A stretch of 34,148 nt of DNA from a virus, in IMG/VR virus record IMGVR_UViG_3300035698_024864, positions 1 to 34,148 of that record. One strand, 5' to 3'. A program made the translations under genes and the position numbers. Position 1 is the stretch's first letter; each line of letters starts with the position of its first letter. Below are positions 28,157 through 34,148 of the stretch, piece after piece. Below the pieces are notes generated by a model that was not told the DNA's origin, did not search any database, and saw only the letters and a list, made by a program, of their open reading frames with translations.

Positions 28157-29749
28157 TCACATGTTGTTCCTCGGGATAGCTTCAATTGCACCTGTTAAGA
28201 AGCGCATCTTAAATTCTTCCACATCAATTGTTTCTTTTAACACAGTGTGAGTATAAAAATATAACCCATCGCTGAAGTAAAGAATAATCCTGTTTTCAAA
28301 TTCTTGGAAGAACACTTTTGATTCAACAAAAGGTCTTTGAGAAGAACTTTCAACAAGAGCAACAAAAATATCAAAATTAGGAATCTCCATAGTAGATGAC
28401 TTTCTTATCTTTGCATTTTCAGCAAATAACTGAATCATGACTTTTATTTTTTTATCATTACTATCCTCTCTGTCACCATTAGCATTATTATCTTGAGCTT
28501 GATTATTCCCAGGTGGTTTTGGGTTTTGATTATTAACCGGAGGCTTAAGTAACTCTGTTGGAACATCAGAACCATAACCAGCTTTTATTCTTGCTTCTTG
28601 CATAGTAATTACTGGCCTAGGTCCATTAAGAAGAAGATTGATTACTGTAGCTTCTCTGATCTCGTCTCTTCTATAATTTTTACTAAGGATAAATTCAACG
28701 TTCCCATCAAAAAATCTTTGAGATAAATCTAAATCCATTACTCTTTCAAGATCATCTTGCATTGAACCAATCGCAACAAAATAAGGTTGCAATGAAAGAT
28801 CAGATGATCTCTCAGCAGACTGATGACCAAACAAAGCAGGAGTAGTTCCAATTACTTCATCAAGCATTTTTTCAACACGATCAAGTCCTTTTAAGAACTC
28901 AGCATCTTTTTTGAACTCATTTAGAACTTTAAAATCTATATTTCCAGTGCTTACTAAAGGCCCTCTTCTTCCTTGCTTATGCCTTTGTTTCAAATCTTTT
29001 TTGAACTCAACTATAAGTTTAGATTTTGGTTTCTCATCAGGAAACATAAACATTATATCTGGAGTAGCATTGTTTTTGAAAAAATTCTTATTATAACTTT
29101 TTGCAAAAACAAGTGAAGTTAAATCAAGAACAAGAGGATAAATTTTTGAGAAACCATAAACATCATCATCAAGTCTAGCTAATCTAAAGTGAATTATTTC
29201 TTTAGGAGTAAAATTAATTGTTTCTCCACCATTAGGAGTTTGAGTATAGCCTTCAAGATTCCCATGTTTGTCAACTCTTATTCTAATTGTAGTTGGTCTT
29301 ACCCTAACCATATCTACAGGAAAACAAAGCTGAGGATTTGTTTTTAAAATAGAATCAAGTGTAATACTACTTTCAAAAGATTTATTCATTACATCAATCA
29401 TTGTTCTTAGTTGTGATTTCGTTGATGAGACTACTTCCCAATAAGCATTCCCAGTGAGAAGTAAATCTTGAACTGTTTCTTGTAAAAGGATTTTAAGATT
29501 CATTCCTTTAGCCCAAAGAGCAACTTGTTTCTTTTTGGTTTTCATGTTTGATTCTACTTCGACTTTATTTGCAACATCTATGGAAAATTTATTTATTCTT
29601 CCAAACACTTCTGGAATTAATTTAGCAGTAGCATATACTGTATCAAAAGTAGTATTTCCGACAACAGGAGTTGTTTTTCCATTTTCAGCATCAAAGTTTA
29701 TAAATTCGATTTGTGATTTAGGGGATCCTGCATCTTCTTCAGTCGGCAA
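28157..29749 (-). CDS. Portal protein
   Basis: A 530-residue portal protein of HK97 type. KVEVESNMKTKKKQVALWAK, ETVQDLLLTGNAYWEVVSST, VDMVRVRPTTIRIRVDKHGN, GETINFTPKEIIHFRLARLD and DVYGFSKIYPLVLDLTSLVF, then KNFFKNNATPDIMFMFPD, are the expected wing and clip regions (LL.GNAY, Y......EI.H.R, YG.S......N). LDEVIGTTPALFGHQSAE is the typical channel-loop area. It starts at TTG 29749 behind a strong GGAGTGAT site; no closer ATG is in frame. The last 150 residues hold an Asn/Pro-rich linker and a beta domain of unknown use. It precedes the protease gene. Confidence 0.85.
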   Translation of the reverse strand: MPTEEDAGSPKSQIEFINFDAENGKTTPVVGNTTFDTVYATAKLIPEVFGRINKFSIDVANKVEVESNMKTKKKQVALWAKGMNLKILLQETVQDLLLTGNAYWEVVSSTKSQLRTMIDVMNKSFESSITLDSILKTNPQLCFPVDMVRVRPTTIRIRVDKHGNLEGYTQTPNGGETINFTPKEIIHFRLARLDDDVYGFSKIYPLVLDLTSLVFAKSYNKNFFKNNATPDIMFMFPDEKPKSKLIVEFKKDLKQRHKQGRRGPLVSTGNIDFKVLNEFKKDAEFLKGLDRVEKMLDEVIGTTPALFGHQSAERSSDLSLQPYFVAIGSMQDDLERVMDLDLSQRFFDGNVEFILSKNYRRDEIREATVINLLLNGPRPVITMQEARIKAGYGSDVPTELLKPPVNNQNPKPPGNNQAQDNNANGDREDSNDKKIKVMIQLFAENAKIRKSSTMEIPNFDIFVALVESSSQRPFVESKVFFQEFENRIILYFSDGLYFYTHTVLKETIDVEEFKMRFLTGAIEAIPRNNM

Positions 29750-29797
29750 AAAATATCACTCCGTTAGAGTAAATTATTTAAATAAAGTGTTGAACTA

Positions 29798-29806
29798 TTA
29801 TAAAAA
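29798..29806 (-). promoter_or_regulatory. Possible TATA box before the portal gene
   Basis: TTTTTATAA on the minus strand lies in the 76-base gap between terminase and portal, about 50 bases before the TTG start. A start site about 25 bases downstream would give a short leader with GGAGTGAT. AT-rich alternatives (TTTATTTAAATAA at about 29773-29786) exist nearby, so the exact box is uncertain. Confidence 0.4.
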
Positions 29807-29825
29807 GCTATATGTTTAAAGAAAA

Positions 29826-31343
29826 TTAAATATCCCACATGTTTGATTCATAATCCTCATCATTAGAACTACCTTCTTTTGAAACATCAATGTCTTTTTT
29901 ACCACCATCATCTTCATCATCATCAAGATCAATTGATTCAATTGAAGTATAATTAATAGCAGCATCTGCAGCTTCTATAGCGAGAGCAAGAGCTATGACA
30001 CAATCATCATGCTTTCCTAAAGCTTCGTAAGTTTGCTTTCCTTGATTATCTCGTTTCAAACCAAATGTCAGTAACTCTTCAATAAGAGTTTCATCTGATT
30101 CATCAATAATAAGAACTTTGTTTCTCATGTAAGATTCAAGTTTAGAAAGAATAAGCTCCTTGGTTTTACGAGTAGTAATGAATGGTTCGAAAACCCCTGG
30201 GAATCCTTTATCAACTCCAGTAAGTTCATTAGCCATATCAATAGAAAGTCCAACCGCTTCAATCATTCCTTTTTGTATATTAAATTTCTCTTTCAAATAT
30301 CTTAGTCTGTCCTTTTGTTCATCCGATGGTTTTCCTTGATATCTCTCTTTTCTAGCTTGAGTTAATTTACCATCAAACTTTTTAAGGATAAAATAAACAG
30401 AATAGTCTGAAGATTTTTTAGTACCTAGTGCAATGTCTGCTCCAAGGAAATATTCTCCTGCTGCTCTAGCTTCAGACTCAATTTCAACTTTACCCATACA
30501 ACTCTTGACAAGATCATAAGGAAATAAAGCAGTTCCTGCAGCAATAGGTTTACACATGTACTCTTTGTTAAAAGAAGCAGAACCCATTGAGTTTCTTAAA
30601 CGTTCTAGTTTCTCAGCAGAGTATTTCTCAGGCCAAAGAGGAATATTAAATTTATCATCAATTGCTTGCATTTTAAGAACACTCATATTAGGAAATTTCT
30701 CTTCATCACTCAAATCACCAAGAAGCAAATCATCAAAACTCTGAGGAGTACCAGTAACCATGAGCTTTCCTTTTCTAGTTTGAAGAGTAGGATAAAGAAC
30801 TTCATGAAAACCTCTCTTAGCTTTCTCCCAAGTAATAGCATCATCTTCAAGAATATCATCAAGTAAAACATAATCTGCATGAATGGAACGAATTGATGTT
30901 GGCCTTGAGAAAGGTCTAGCATAAAATCTAGTTCCGTTCTTTAATTCTATTTCCCCTTCAGACCATTTAGAATCCCCACCTGGATAAAGATCTCTTCTCA
31001 ATTCAGGGATGTCTTCAATCCAACTTCTAATCCTATTAAGATTTCTAAGCGCTTGTTTTTCTTTAGCAGAACTAATTAAAATTTCAAGTGGTTTAGTAGC
31101 TTTCCAAGCTATGTGAGTTAAATAAGAAGTTGAAGTTACTGATTTTCCGTGGCCTCTTGGAAGAATAGAAAGAGATTCATCTGAAGCTTCGAAGTTATTC
31201 ACTAATGCTTTATGGTGCGGATATAACCATAAGTCTGGATCGCTCTGACGAATGATTGTATTGAAAAAGAATTCGTAATCATTCTTTGCCAGAATCTTCC
31301 GATGTAGCGGTGGTCTCTTTTGTAGTTGGTTCAACGGTTGCAT
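29826..31343 (-). CDS. terL: Terminase large subunit
   Basis: A 505-residue packaging ATPase-nuclease. The ATPase half has LPRGHGKS (Walker A, 61-68), YVLLDDILED (Walker B with catalytic acid, about 158-167) and VTGTP (coupling motif, 196-200). The nuclease half has GADIALGTKKSSDYSV (D303), GMIEAVG (E362) and KHDDCVIALALA (D446/D447), the metal-binding acids of the RNase H-like nuclease. The ATG at 31343 overlaps the upstream small subunit frame by 65 bases, with a GTGAG-type ribosome site five bases before it. The acidic end (SIDLDDDEDDGGKKDIDVSK) is not conserved. It cuts and packages DNA with the small subunit and portal. Confidence 0.92.
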   Translation of the reverse strand: MQPLNQLQKRPPLHRKILAKNDYEFFFNTIIRQSDPDLWLYPHHKALVNNFEASDESLSILPRGHGKSVTSTSYLTHIAWKATKPLEILISSAKEKQALRNLNRIRSWIEDIPELRRDLYPGGDSKWSEGEIELKNGTRFYARPFSRPTSIRSIHADYVLLDDILEDDAITWEKAKRGFHEVLYPTLQTRKGKLMVTGTPQSFDDLLLGDLSDEEKFPNMSVLKMQAIDDKFNIPLWPEKYSAEKLERLRNSMGSASFNKEYMCKPIAAGTALFPYDLVKSCMGKVEIESEARAAGEYFLGADIALGTKKSSDYSVYFILKKFDGKLTQARKERYQGKPSDEQKDRLRYLKEKFNIQKGMIEAVGLSIDMANELTGVDKGFPGVFEPFITTRKTKELILSKLESYMRNKVLIIDESDETLIEELLTFGLKRDNQGKQTYEALGKHDDCVIALALAIEAADAAINYTSIESIDLDDDEDDGGKKDIDVSKEGSSNDEDYESNMWDI

Positions 31344-31914
31344 CTATACTCACTTCTTCAGATACTCCATAGAGTTTTTTAACTCTATCAATATTTGTAA
31401 TTTTAATGACACCCATTTTTTCCAGGGCTTCAAGATCACAAAGATAATCTTTTCCAATAGAAAGAATATTAACTGTGTGCTGATCTCCTGTTCTGATTCT
31501 TCCAACTGCTTTCGCAATTAACTCGAAAGAACGATTAAGCTGTCCAGCAACTTGTGCAAAATACTTATACTTCTTTTCTTTTTCAAGAATATCAAGTGCT
31601 TTTTCAAGTCTTACTGAAAGATCATTCATTCTCTCAACTAATTGAGTTTTACAAGCCTCTAAATCTGCTGAAATTTTTACTTGTCTTTCCTCAATAGAAG
31701 AACTGTAATCAGGAAAAAGTTTTTGGAATTCAACAATAGTTATTTCATAACCATGTGAAGAATTTAGTTGCTCGATTGATTCTTCTAATGGAATTCCTGA
31801 AGCAACTCGATCCACAATATAATCCTTAATAGAATAAGGGTTATCAGGATCATATTTTGCTACTTTCAATTTCAATCTTCTCCACAAAACTATTTTTGTT
31901 TTTCTTCTTAGCAT
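31279..31914 (-). CDS. Terminase small subunit-like protein
   Basis: A 211-residue protein immediately before the large terminase. NPYSIKDYIVDRVASGIPLE, ESIEQLNSSHGYEITIVEFQ (a helix-turn-helix-like stretch), KACKTQLVERMNDLSVRLEK-type helices, then YKYFAQVAGQLNRSFELIAK and AVGRIRTGDQHTVNIL. A DNA-binding N-terminus followed by oligomerising helices is what a small terminase shows. The ATG at 31914 lacks a good ribosome site; a TTG at 31875 behind GGAGAAG would give 198 residues and may be the true start. The Thr/Ser-rich C-terminus (TVEPTTKETTATSEDSGKE) overlaps TerL. Confidence 0.68.
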   Translation of the reverse strand: MLRRKTKIVLWRRLKLKVAKYDPDNPYSIKDYIVDRVASGIPLEESIEQLNSSHGYEITIVEFQKLFPDYSSSIEERQVKISADLEACKTQLVERMNDLSVRLEKALDILEKEKKYKYFAQVAGQLNRSFELIAKAVGRIRTGDQHTVNILSIGKDYLCDLEALEKMGVIKITNIDRVKKLYGVSEEVSIDATVEPTTKETTATSEDSGKE

Positions 31915-31945
31915 CTAACATTTTAGCTAGTTTTACAGTCTCCAT
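31850..31945 (-). CDS. Tiny ORF at the start of the small terminase region
   Basis: A 31-residue ORF (METVKLAKMLDAKKKNKNSF, then VEKIEIESSKI) with an ATG six bases behind an excellent GGTGAT site. It overlaps the 5' end of the small terminase frame, which has a weaker site. It may be a separate small protein, or the real N-terminus joined to the terminase by a +1 shift near its stop (AAA-ATA-TGA becomes TAT-GAT). I cannot decide between these. Listed at low confidence. Confidence 0.35.
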   Translation of the reverse strand: METVKLAKMLDAKKKNKNSFVEKIEIESSKI

Positions 31946-32100
31946 GTTTCGATCACCAACGCTCCATTTTTAAAGTAAATACTATTTACCTTTTCTCCAT
32001 TAAAATTGTTTCCTTTTAATACTTTAGATATTTCTACAGCAAATTCTGCTGCAGAAAGATCCTTCAAACCTTCTTTTCCTGAAATTGTGATTATAGCCAT
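31933..32100 (-). CDS. Small hypothetical protein
   Basis: A 55-residue ORF with ATG at 32100 seven bases behind GGAGG. MAIITISGKEGLKDLSAAEF, AVEISKVLKGNNFNGEKVNS and IYFKNGALVIETWRL give a strand-helix-strand-strand layout. It sits between the adenylate-forming enzyme and the terminase genes. Small size and unclear family, but the strong ribosome site and clean frame support translation. Confidence 0.6.
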   Translation of the reverse strand: MAIITISGKEGLKDLSAAEFAVEISKVLKGNNFNGEKVNSIYFKNGALVIETWRL

Positions 32101-32116
32101 TCAAAAACCTCCTACA

Positions 32117-32815
32117 TTATTTTTCTTCTAGTGATAATTTAACACCACATACTGTTTCACTTGTTTTGTTCTCAGACATTCTTTTTATGTCTAACATTAT
32201 TCTCTGACAATCTCTTTTACAAAAAGGACAAGTTCCTTCTATTACTTCTCCAATATCTTTTGTACCTATCCCTTTGTAAGTCAATTCTCCTTTACCAACT
32301 TTGAATCCACCATCAAATACATGATAACCTGATTCTATATTGGCGCAAGTAGTCCATGCTTTCCTTGCTTCGGTTGTTCCATAAGTAGCTGTGATAACAC
32401 ATTCCTTTGGAACTAATTTCTTGAGTTCTTCTAACTTACCATTCAAACCTTTTGAAACAATCAAATGCTTTAGCTTTCCTAAAAAATCTTTTCCTTCAGC
32501 TAAAACACTTGGCAAGTGCATACTAAGACCTGCAATGTAAACCGGTGGAAATTCTTTAAACAACTCTTTTGCTTGCTCTGGCTTTATCATTCCTAATTCT
32601 ATTACTAGAGAATTAGTTAACTCTGCGTACTGGTGTACTATCCAGTAACCAATGTTTGAAGAGTGAGGGAAGAAATTGTAAATAATTCCTTGCTCTCCAT
32701 TGTAGATTTCTCTGAACTCCTCAGCACATTTATTTATTCCTTTCCAATCTTTCTCTCCGTAGAAAACAGGTGTTGGGTTTCCTGTTGTTCCTGTTGTATA
32801 TAATATCGTTTTCAT
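32117..32815 (-). CDS. Miniature adenylate-forming (PaaK/ANL-like) enzyme
   Basis: A 232-residue protein containing only the middle of an ANL adenylate-forming domain. TTGTTGNPTP at 7-16 is the ATP-phosphate loop (A3), SSNIGYWIVH and VYIAGLSMHLPSVLAE are core segments, ATYGTTEARKAW at about 143-154 is the A5 YGxTE motif, and IGTKDIGEVIEG holds the A7 aspartate (D187). CPFCKRDCQRIM (C196, C199, C203) and RMSENKTSETVCGVKLSLEE match the end of PaaK/LuxE-type N-domains. About 80 residues before the A3 loop and the whole mobile C-terminal domain with the catalytic lysine are missing. The start is firm: ATG behind GGAGGG. It might activate a carboxylate as an adenylate or bind one without catalysis. 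Confidence 0.75.
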   Translation of the reverse strand: MKTILYTTGTTGNPTPVFYGEKDWKGINKCAEEFREIYNGEQGIIYNFFPHSSNIGYWIVHQYAELTNSLVIELGMIKPEQAKELFKEFPPVYIAGLSMHLPSVLAEGKDFLGKLKHLIVSKGLNGKLEELKKLVPKECVITATYGTTEARKAWTTCANIESGYHVFDGGFKVGKGELTYKGIGTKDIGEVIEGTCPFCKRDCQRIMLDIKRMSENKTSETVCGVKLSLEEK

Positions 32816-32826
32816 ATAATCCCTCC

Positions 32827-33603
32827 TTAAGTGTTATTTGGTAATCCAACTTTTGAACCTGATGGCATTTTTAATTTAGAACCGCTTCCTTTTACATAAA
32901 TATGGCTAGCATCATCAAAAGATAAGCTAAATCCATTTATATCAAGAAAATAACCAGCATCTATTAACAAAGAACCTACTTTTTCTTCATCTTGCTCCAT
33001 TGTACAGTTTCCACTTGTGGCATTAATAACCCAAGCACCAGCAGGTGCAACACAAGCATGAGTATAATTAATCCCTAATTTAGCTCTATAATCTGTAGCG
33101 TTTGTATTATCATAATCCCAAGAATATATCCTTCTAGGGTCATCTCCTTTAGAACTAGCTGCTTCATCAAGTTTTATAGTAACATAATTCCCATAAGCAA
33201 AAGTTGCTTTGTCAACTATTCTTTGAATCAGAGCTGTGAAATCTGTTGTATCATAATTAGTATTTATAGCCCATATCCCAGCGTTCCAAGTAACATAAGT
33301 AGCCCAAAAAGTTCTTGAATTTAAATTCTCTGAAGCACCAAACACTGCTGAATTAACAACATCTTCAACATAAATTCTTGGGTCAAAATCATCACCAGCA
33401 GCAACATAAGAACGAACTTCTATGAGAGCAGCACCAATTGATGCACCTGGATAAACATTGAGTTGAAACCTAAGAAAACCATTAGTAGCACTATATTCAC
33501 ATCTAACGCTATCAGCTGTTAAATTAGGTGTTGAAGAAGACCTATCACAATACCCATCATTAGCACTTGCAGAAATACTTACAATAATGGCTTCAGTTCC
33601 CAA
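32827..33603 (-). CDS. DNRLRE-like tail fibre or appendage protein
   Basis: A 258-residue beta-rich protein with a TTG start overlapping the preceding ORF. NGFLRFQLNVYPGASIGAAL, then EVRSYVAAGDDFDPRIYVED, TFWATYVTWNAGIWAINTNY, DFTALIQRIVDKATFAYGNY, VTIKLDEAASSKGDDPRRIY and SWDYDNTNATDYRAKLGINY, fit the DNRLRE/CBM96-like jelly roll (W..G.W...D.T..IQ.IV....W..GN...I.......R...S.D...A.A..L.I.Y). The last 75 residues (CTMEQDEEKVGSLLIDAGYF, GFSLSFDDASHIYVKGSGSK) look like a separate small beta domain. Probably surface-exposed; host binding is inference. A contact role on virions is plausible because of the neighbouring fibre gene. Confidence 0.62.
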   Translation of the reverse strand: MGTEAIIVSISASANDGYCDRSSSTPNLTADSVRCEYSATNGFLRFQLNVYPGASIGAALIEVRSYVAAGDDFDPRIYVEDVVNSAVFGASENLNSRTFWATYVTWNAGIWAINTNYDTTDFTALIQRIVDKATFAYGNYVTIKLDEAASSKGDDPRRIYSWDYDNTNATDYRAKLGINYTHACVAPAGAWVINATSGNCTMEQDEEKVGSLLIDAGYFLDINGFSLSFDDASHIYVKGSGSKLKMPSGSKVGLPNNT

Positions 33604-33715
33604 GTTTACTCACTTCCCATTCACCTAACTCTGCTTTTTCAATTGCTTGGTCTAACAAACCACCGTCATCAATTGCTTTTTTTACAAGTAATTTTAATTC
33701 AGATATACAAATCAC
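33593..33715 (-). CDS. Tiny ORF between fibre genes, start uncertain
   Basis: An open frame of about 40 codons between two fibre genes: ISELKLLVKKAIDDGGLLDQ, then AIEKAELGEWEVSKLGN. It overlaps the next gene's TTG start by 11 bases. The only conventional start (GTG 33715) is inside the GGTGAT ribosome site. A non-standard ATA four bases behind that site (33706) would be the best placed start. The amphipathic helix-turn composition suggests it is real, perhaps a fibre linker. Confidence 0.4.
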   Translation of the reverse strand: MICISELKLLVKKAIDDGGLLDQAIEKAELGEWEVSKLGN

Positions 33716-33727
33716 CTTTGGTTTTAA

Positions 33728-34148
33728 TCACGCATCTACATAAACTGCTATTCTGCGAACAACTCCGTTTATTTCTACGCGCACACTTTCGAGTGAATTT
33801 GTTGCACCAGTAATTACTCCTCTGTCGCTTCCAATAAAATTTATGAATCCTTCTGACACATCTGCTTGATCTAGAACAAGAACTGGAATTCCTTCTGTTG
33901 TACTTGATTGGTCTATGTGAAGCTTTGCAACTGGACTAGCTGTTCCTATTCCTACATTGCCAGATGTATCCATAGTTAATTTAACAGAATTATCATATCT
34001 CCATTGAAGTTTATCTGAGATACTTACATCCATTCTCATCGTCCAGTCGTTTAAATCTGAACTTCCATCAGAAGTTAATTGTAATACTGGGTCGTTAGCA
34101 TCTGCTTCAATAGTCATAGTAGTCCAACTTGTGCCTTTTACGTGTAAT
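33728..34148 (-). CDS. Tail fibre/structural protein, 5' end outside window
   Basis: The C-terminal 140 residues of a protein whose frame remains open to the window edge (it reads LHVKGTSWTTMTIEADANDP before and after an internal Met that should not be taken as the start). TMDTSGNVGIGTASPVAKLH is the SGNVGIGT.SP...LH. repeat motif of phage tail fibre and structural proteins, and the LHVKG at the edge is the end of another copy. It ends with ESVRVEINGVVRRIAVYVDA. The position upstream of the terminases means this fibre block precedes the head genes. The rest must be outside. Confidence 0.68.
   Translation of the reverse strand, partial: LHVKGTSWTTMTIEADANDPVLQLTSDGSSDLNDWTMRMDVSISDKLQWRYDNSVKLTMDTSGNVGIGTASPVAKLHIDQSSTTEGIPVLVLDQADVSEGFINFIGSDRGVITGATNSLESVRVEINGVVRRIAVYVDA

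Noticed and set aside
33728-34117. Treating the right-edge fibre as a complete 129-residue protein from ATG 34117
   Set aside because: The frame is open to the window edge and the residues before this Met (LHVKGTSW) continue the repeat pattern, so the gene starts outside.
1-34148. tRNA genes, CRISPR arrays, insertion sequences, integrase and reverse-transcriptase-based variation systems
   Set aside because: I looked on both strands and saw no cloverleaf, regular repeat-spacer pattern, transposase, integrase or reverse transcriptase motifs. A covariance-model search would be needed to exclude tRNA fully.

Overview
The window is a 34 kb piece of a tailed double-stranded DNA virus (class Caudoviricetes, siphovirus-like because a single tail tube gene is present and no sheath was seen). 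It is AT-rich, roughly one third G+C by eye. Every gene I accept reads on the minus strand, so the transcriptional order runs from high to low coordinates. An archaeal host is the best inference: there is a free-standing TRAM-domain protein, an MCM-like AAA+ helicase, TATA-like boxes instead of -35/-10 pairs, and ribosome binding sites of the GGTGAT/GAGGTGAT type. None of these is decisive alone, and I cannot name the host lineage.

Layout in the direction of transcription. 34.1-32.8 kb: end of a tail fibre gene that runs off the window, a tiny ORF and a DNRLRE-like fibre. 32.8-31.9 kb: a miniature adenylate-forming (PaaK-like) enzyme and small ORFs. 31.9-26.1 kb: head genes (small and large terminase, portal, protease fused to an acidic scaffold-like tail, HK97 major capsid protein). 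26.1-22.7 kb: connectors, tail completion, tail tube and the tail assembly chaperone pair with a -1 frameshift site. 22.7-16.8 kb: tape measure, distal tail, hub and fibres. 16.8-15.3 kb: probable lysis cassette (transglutaminase-like peptidase, coiled-coil protein with a C-terminal membrane anchor, two-span holin-like protein), closed by a clear terminator. 15.25-11.6 kb: a replication module behind a TATA box, with the MCM-like helicase, zinc protein and possible single-strand DNA-binding protein, again closed by a hairpin.

11.5 kb to 0: an accessory region rich in sugar and transfer enzymes (three SDR/RmlD-type enzymes, an RmlC-like cupin, three glycosyltransferases, two methyltransferase genes, one of them fused to a P-loop kinase-like domain). 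Mixed with them are the TRAM protein, an HNH endonuclease, small zinc proteins, a small membrane protein and a truncated HAD phosphatase. The sugar genes look like a virus-encoded system to build and attach a deoxysugar-type decoration, but the early dTDP-sugar steps (RmlA, RmlB) are absent here and would have to come from the host or from elsewhere in the genome.

Genes are packed with TAATG and ATGA overlaps, so long polycistronic, translationally coupled transcripts are expected. TTG starts behind strong ribosome binding sites are common. I saw no tRNA, rRNA, CRISPR array, insertion sequence or integrase, and no gene-free stretch above 300 bases.
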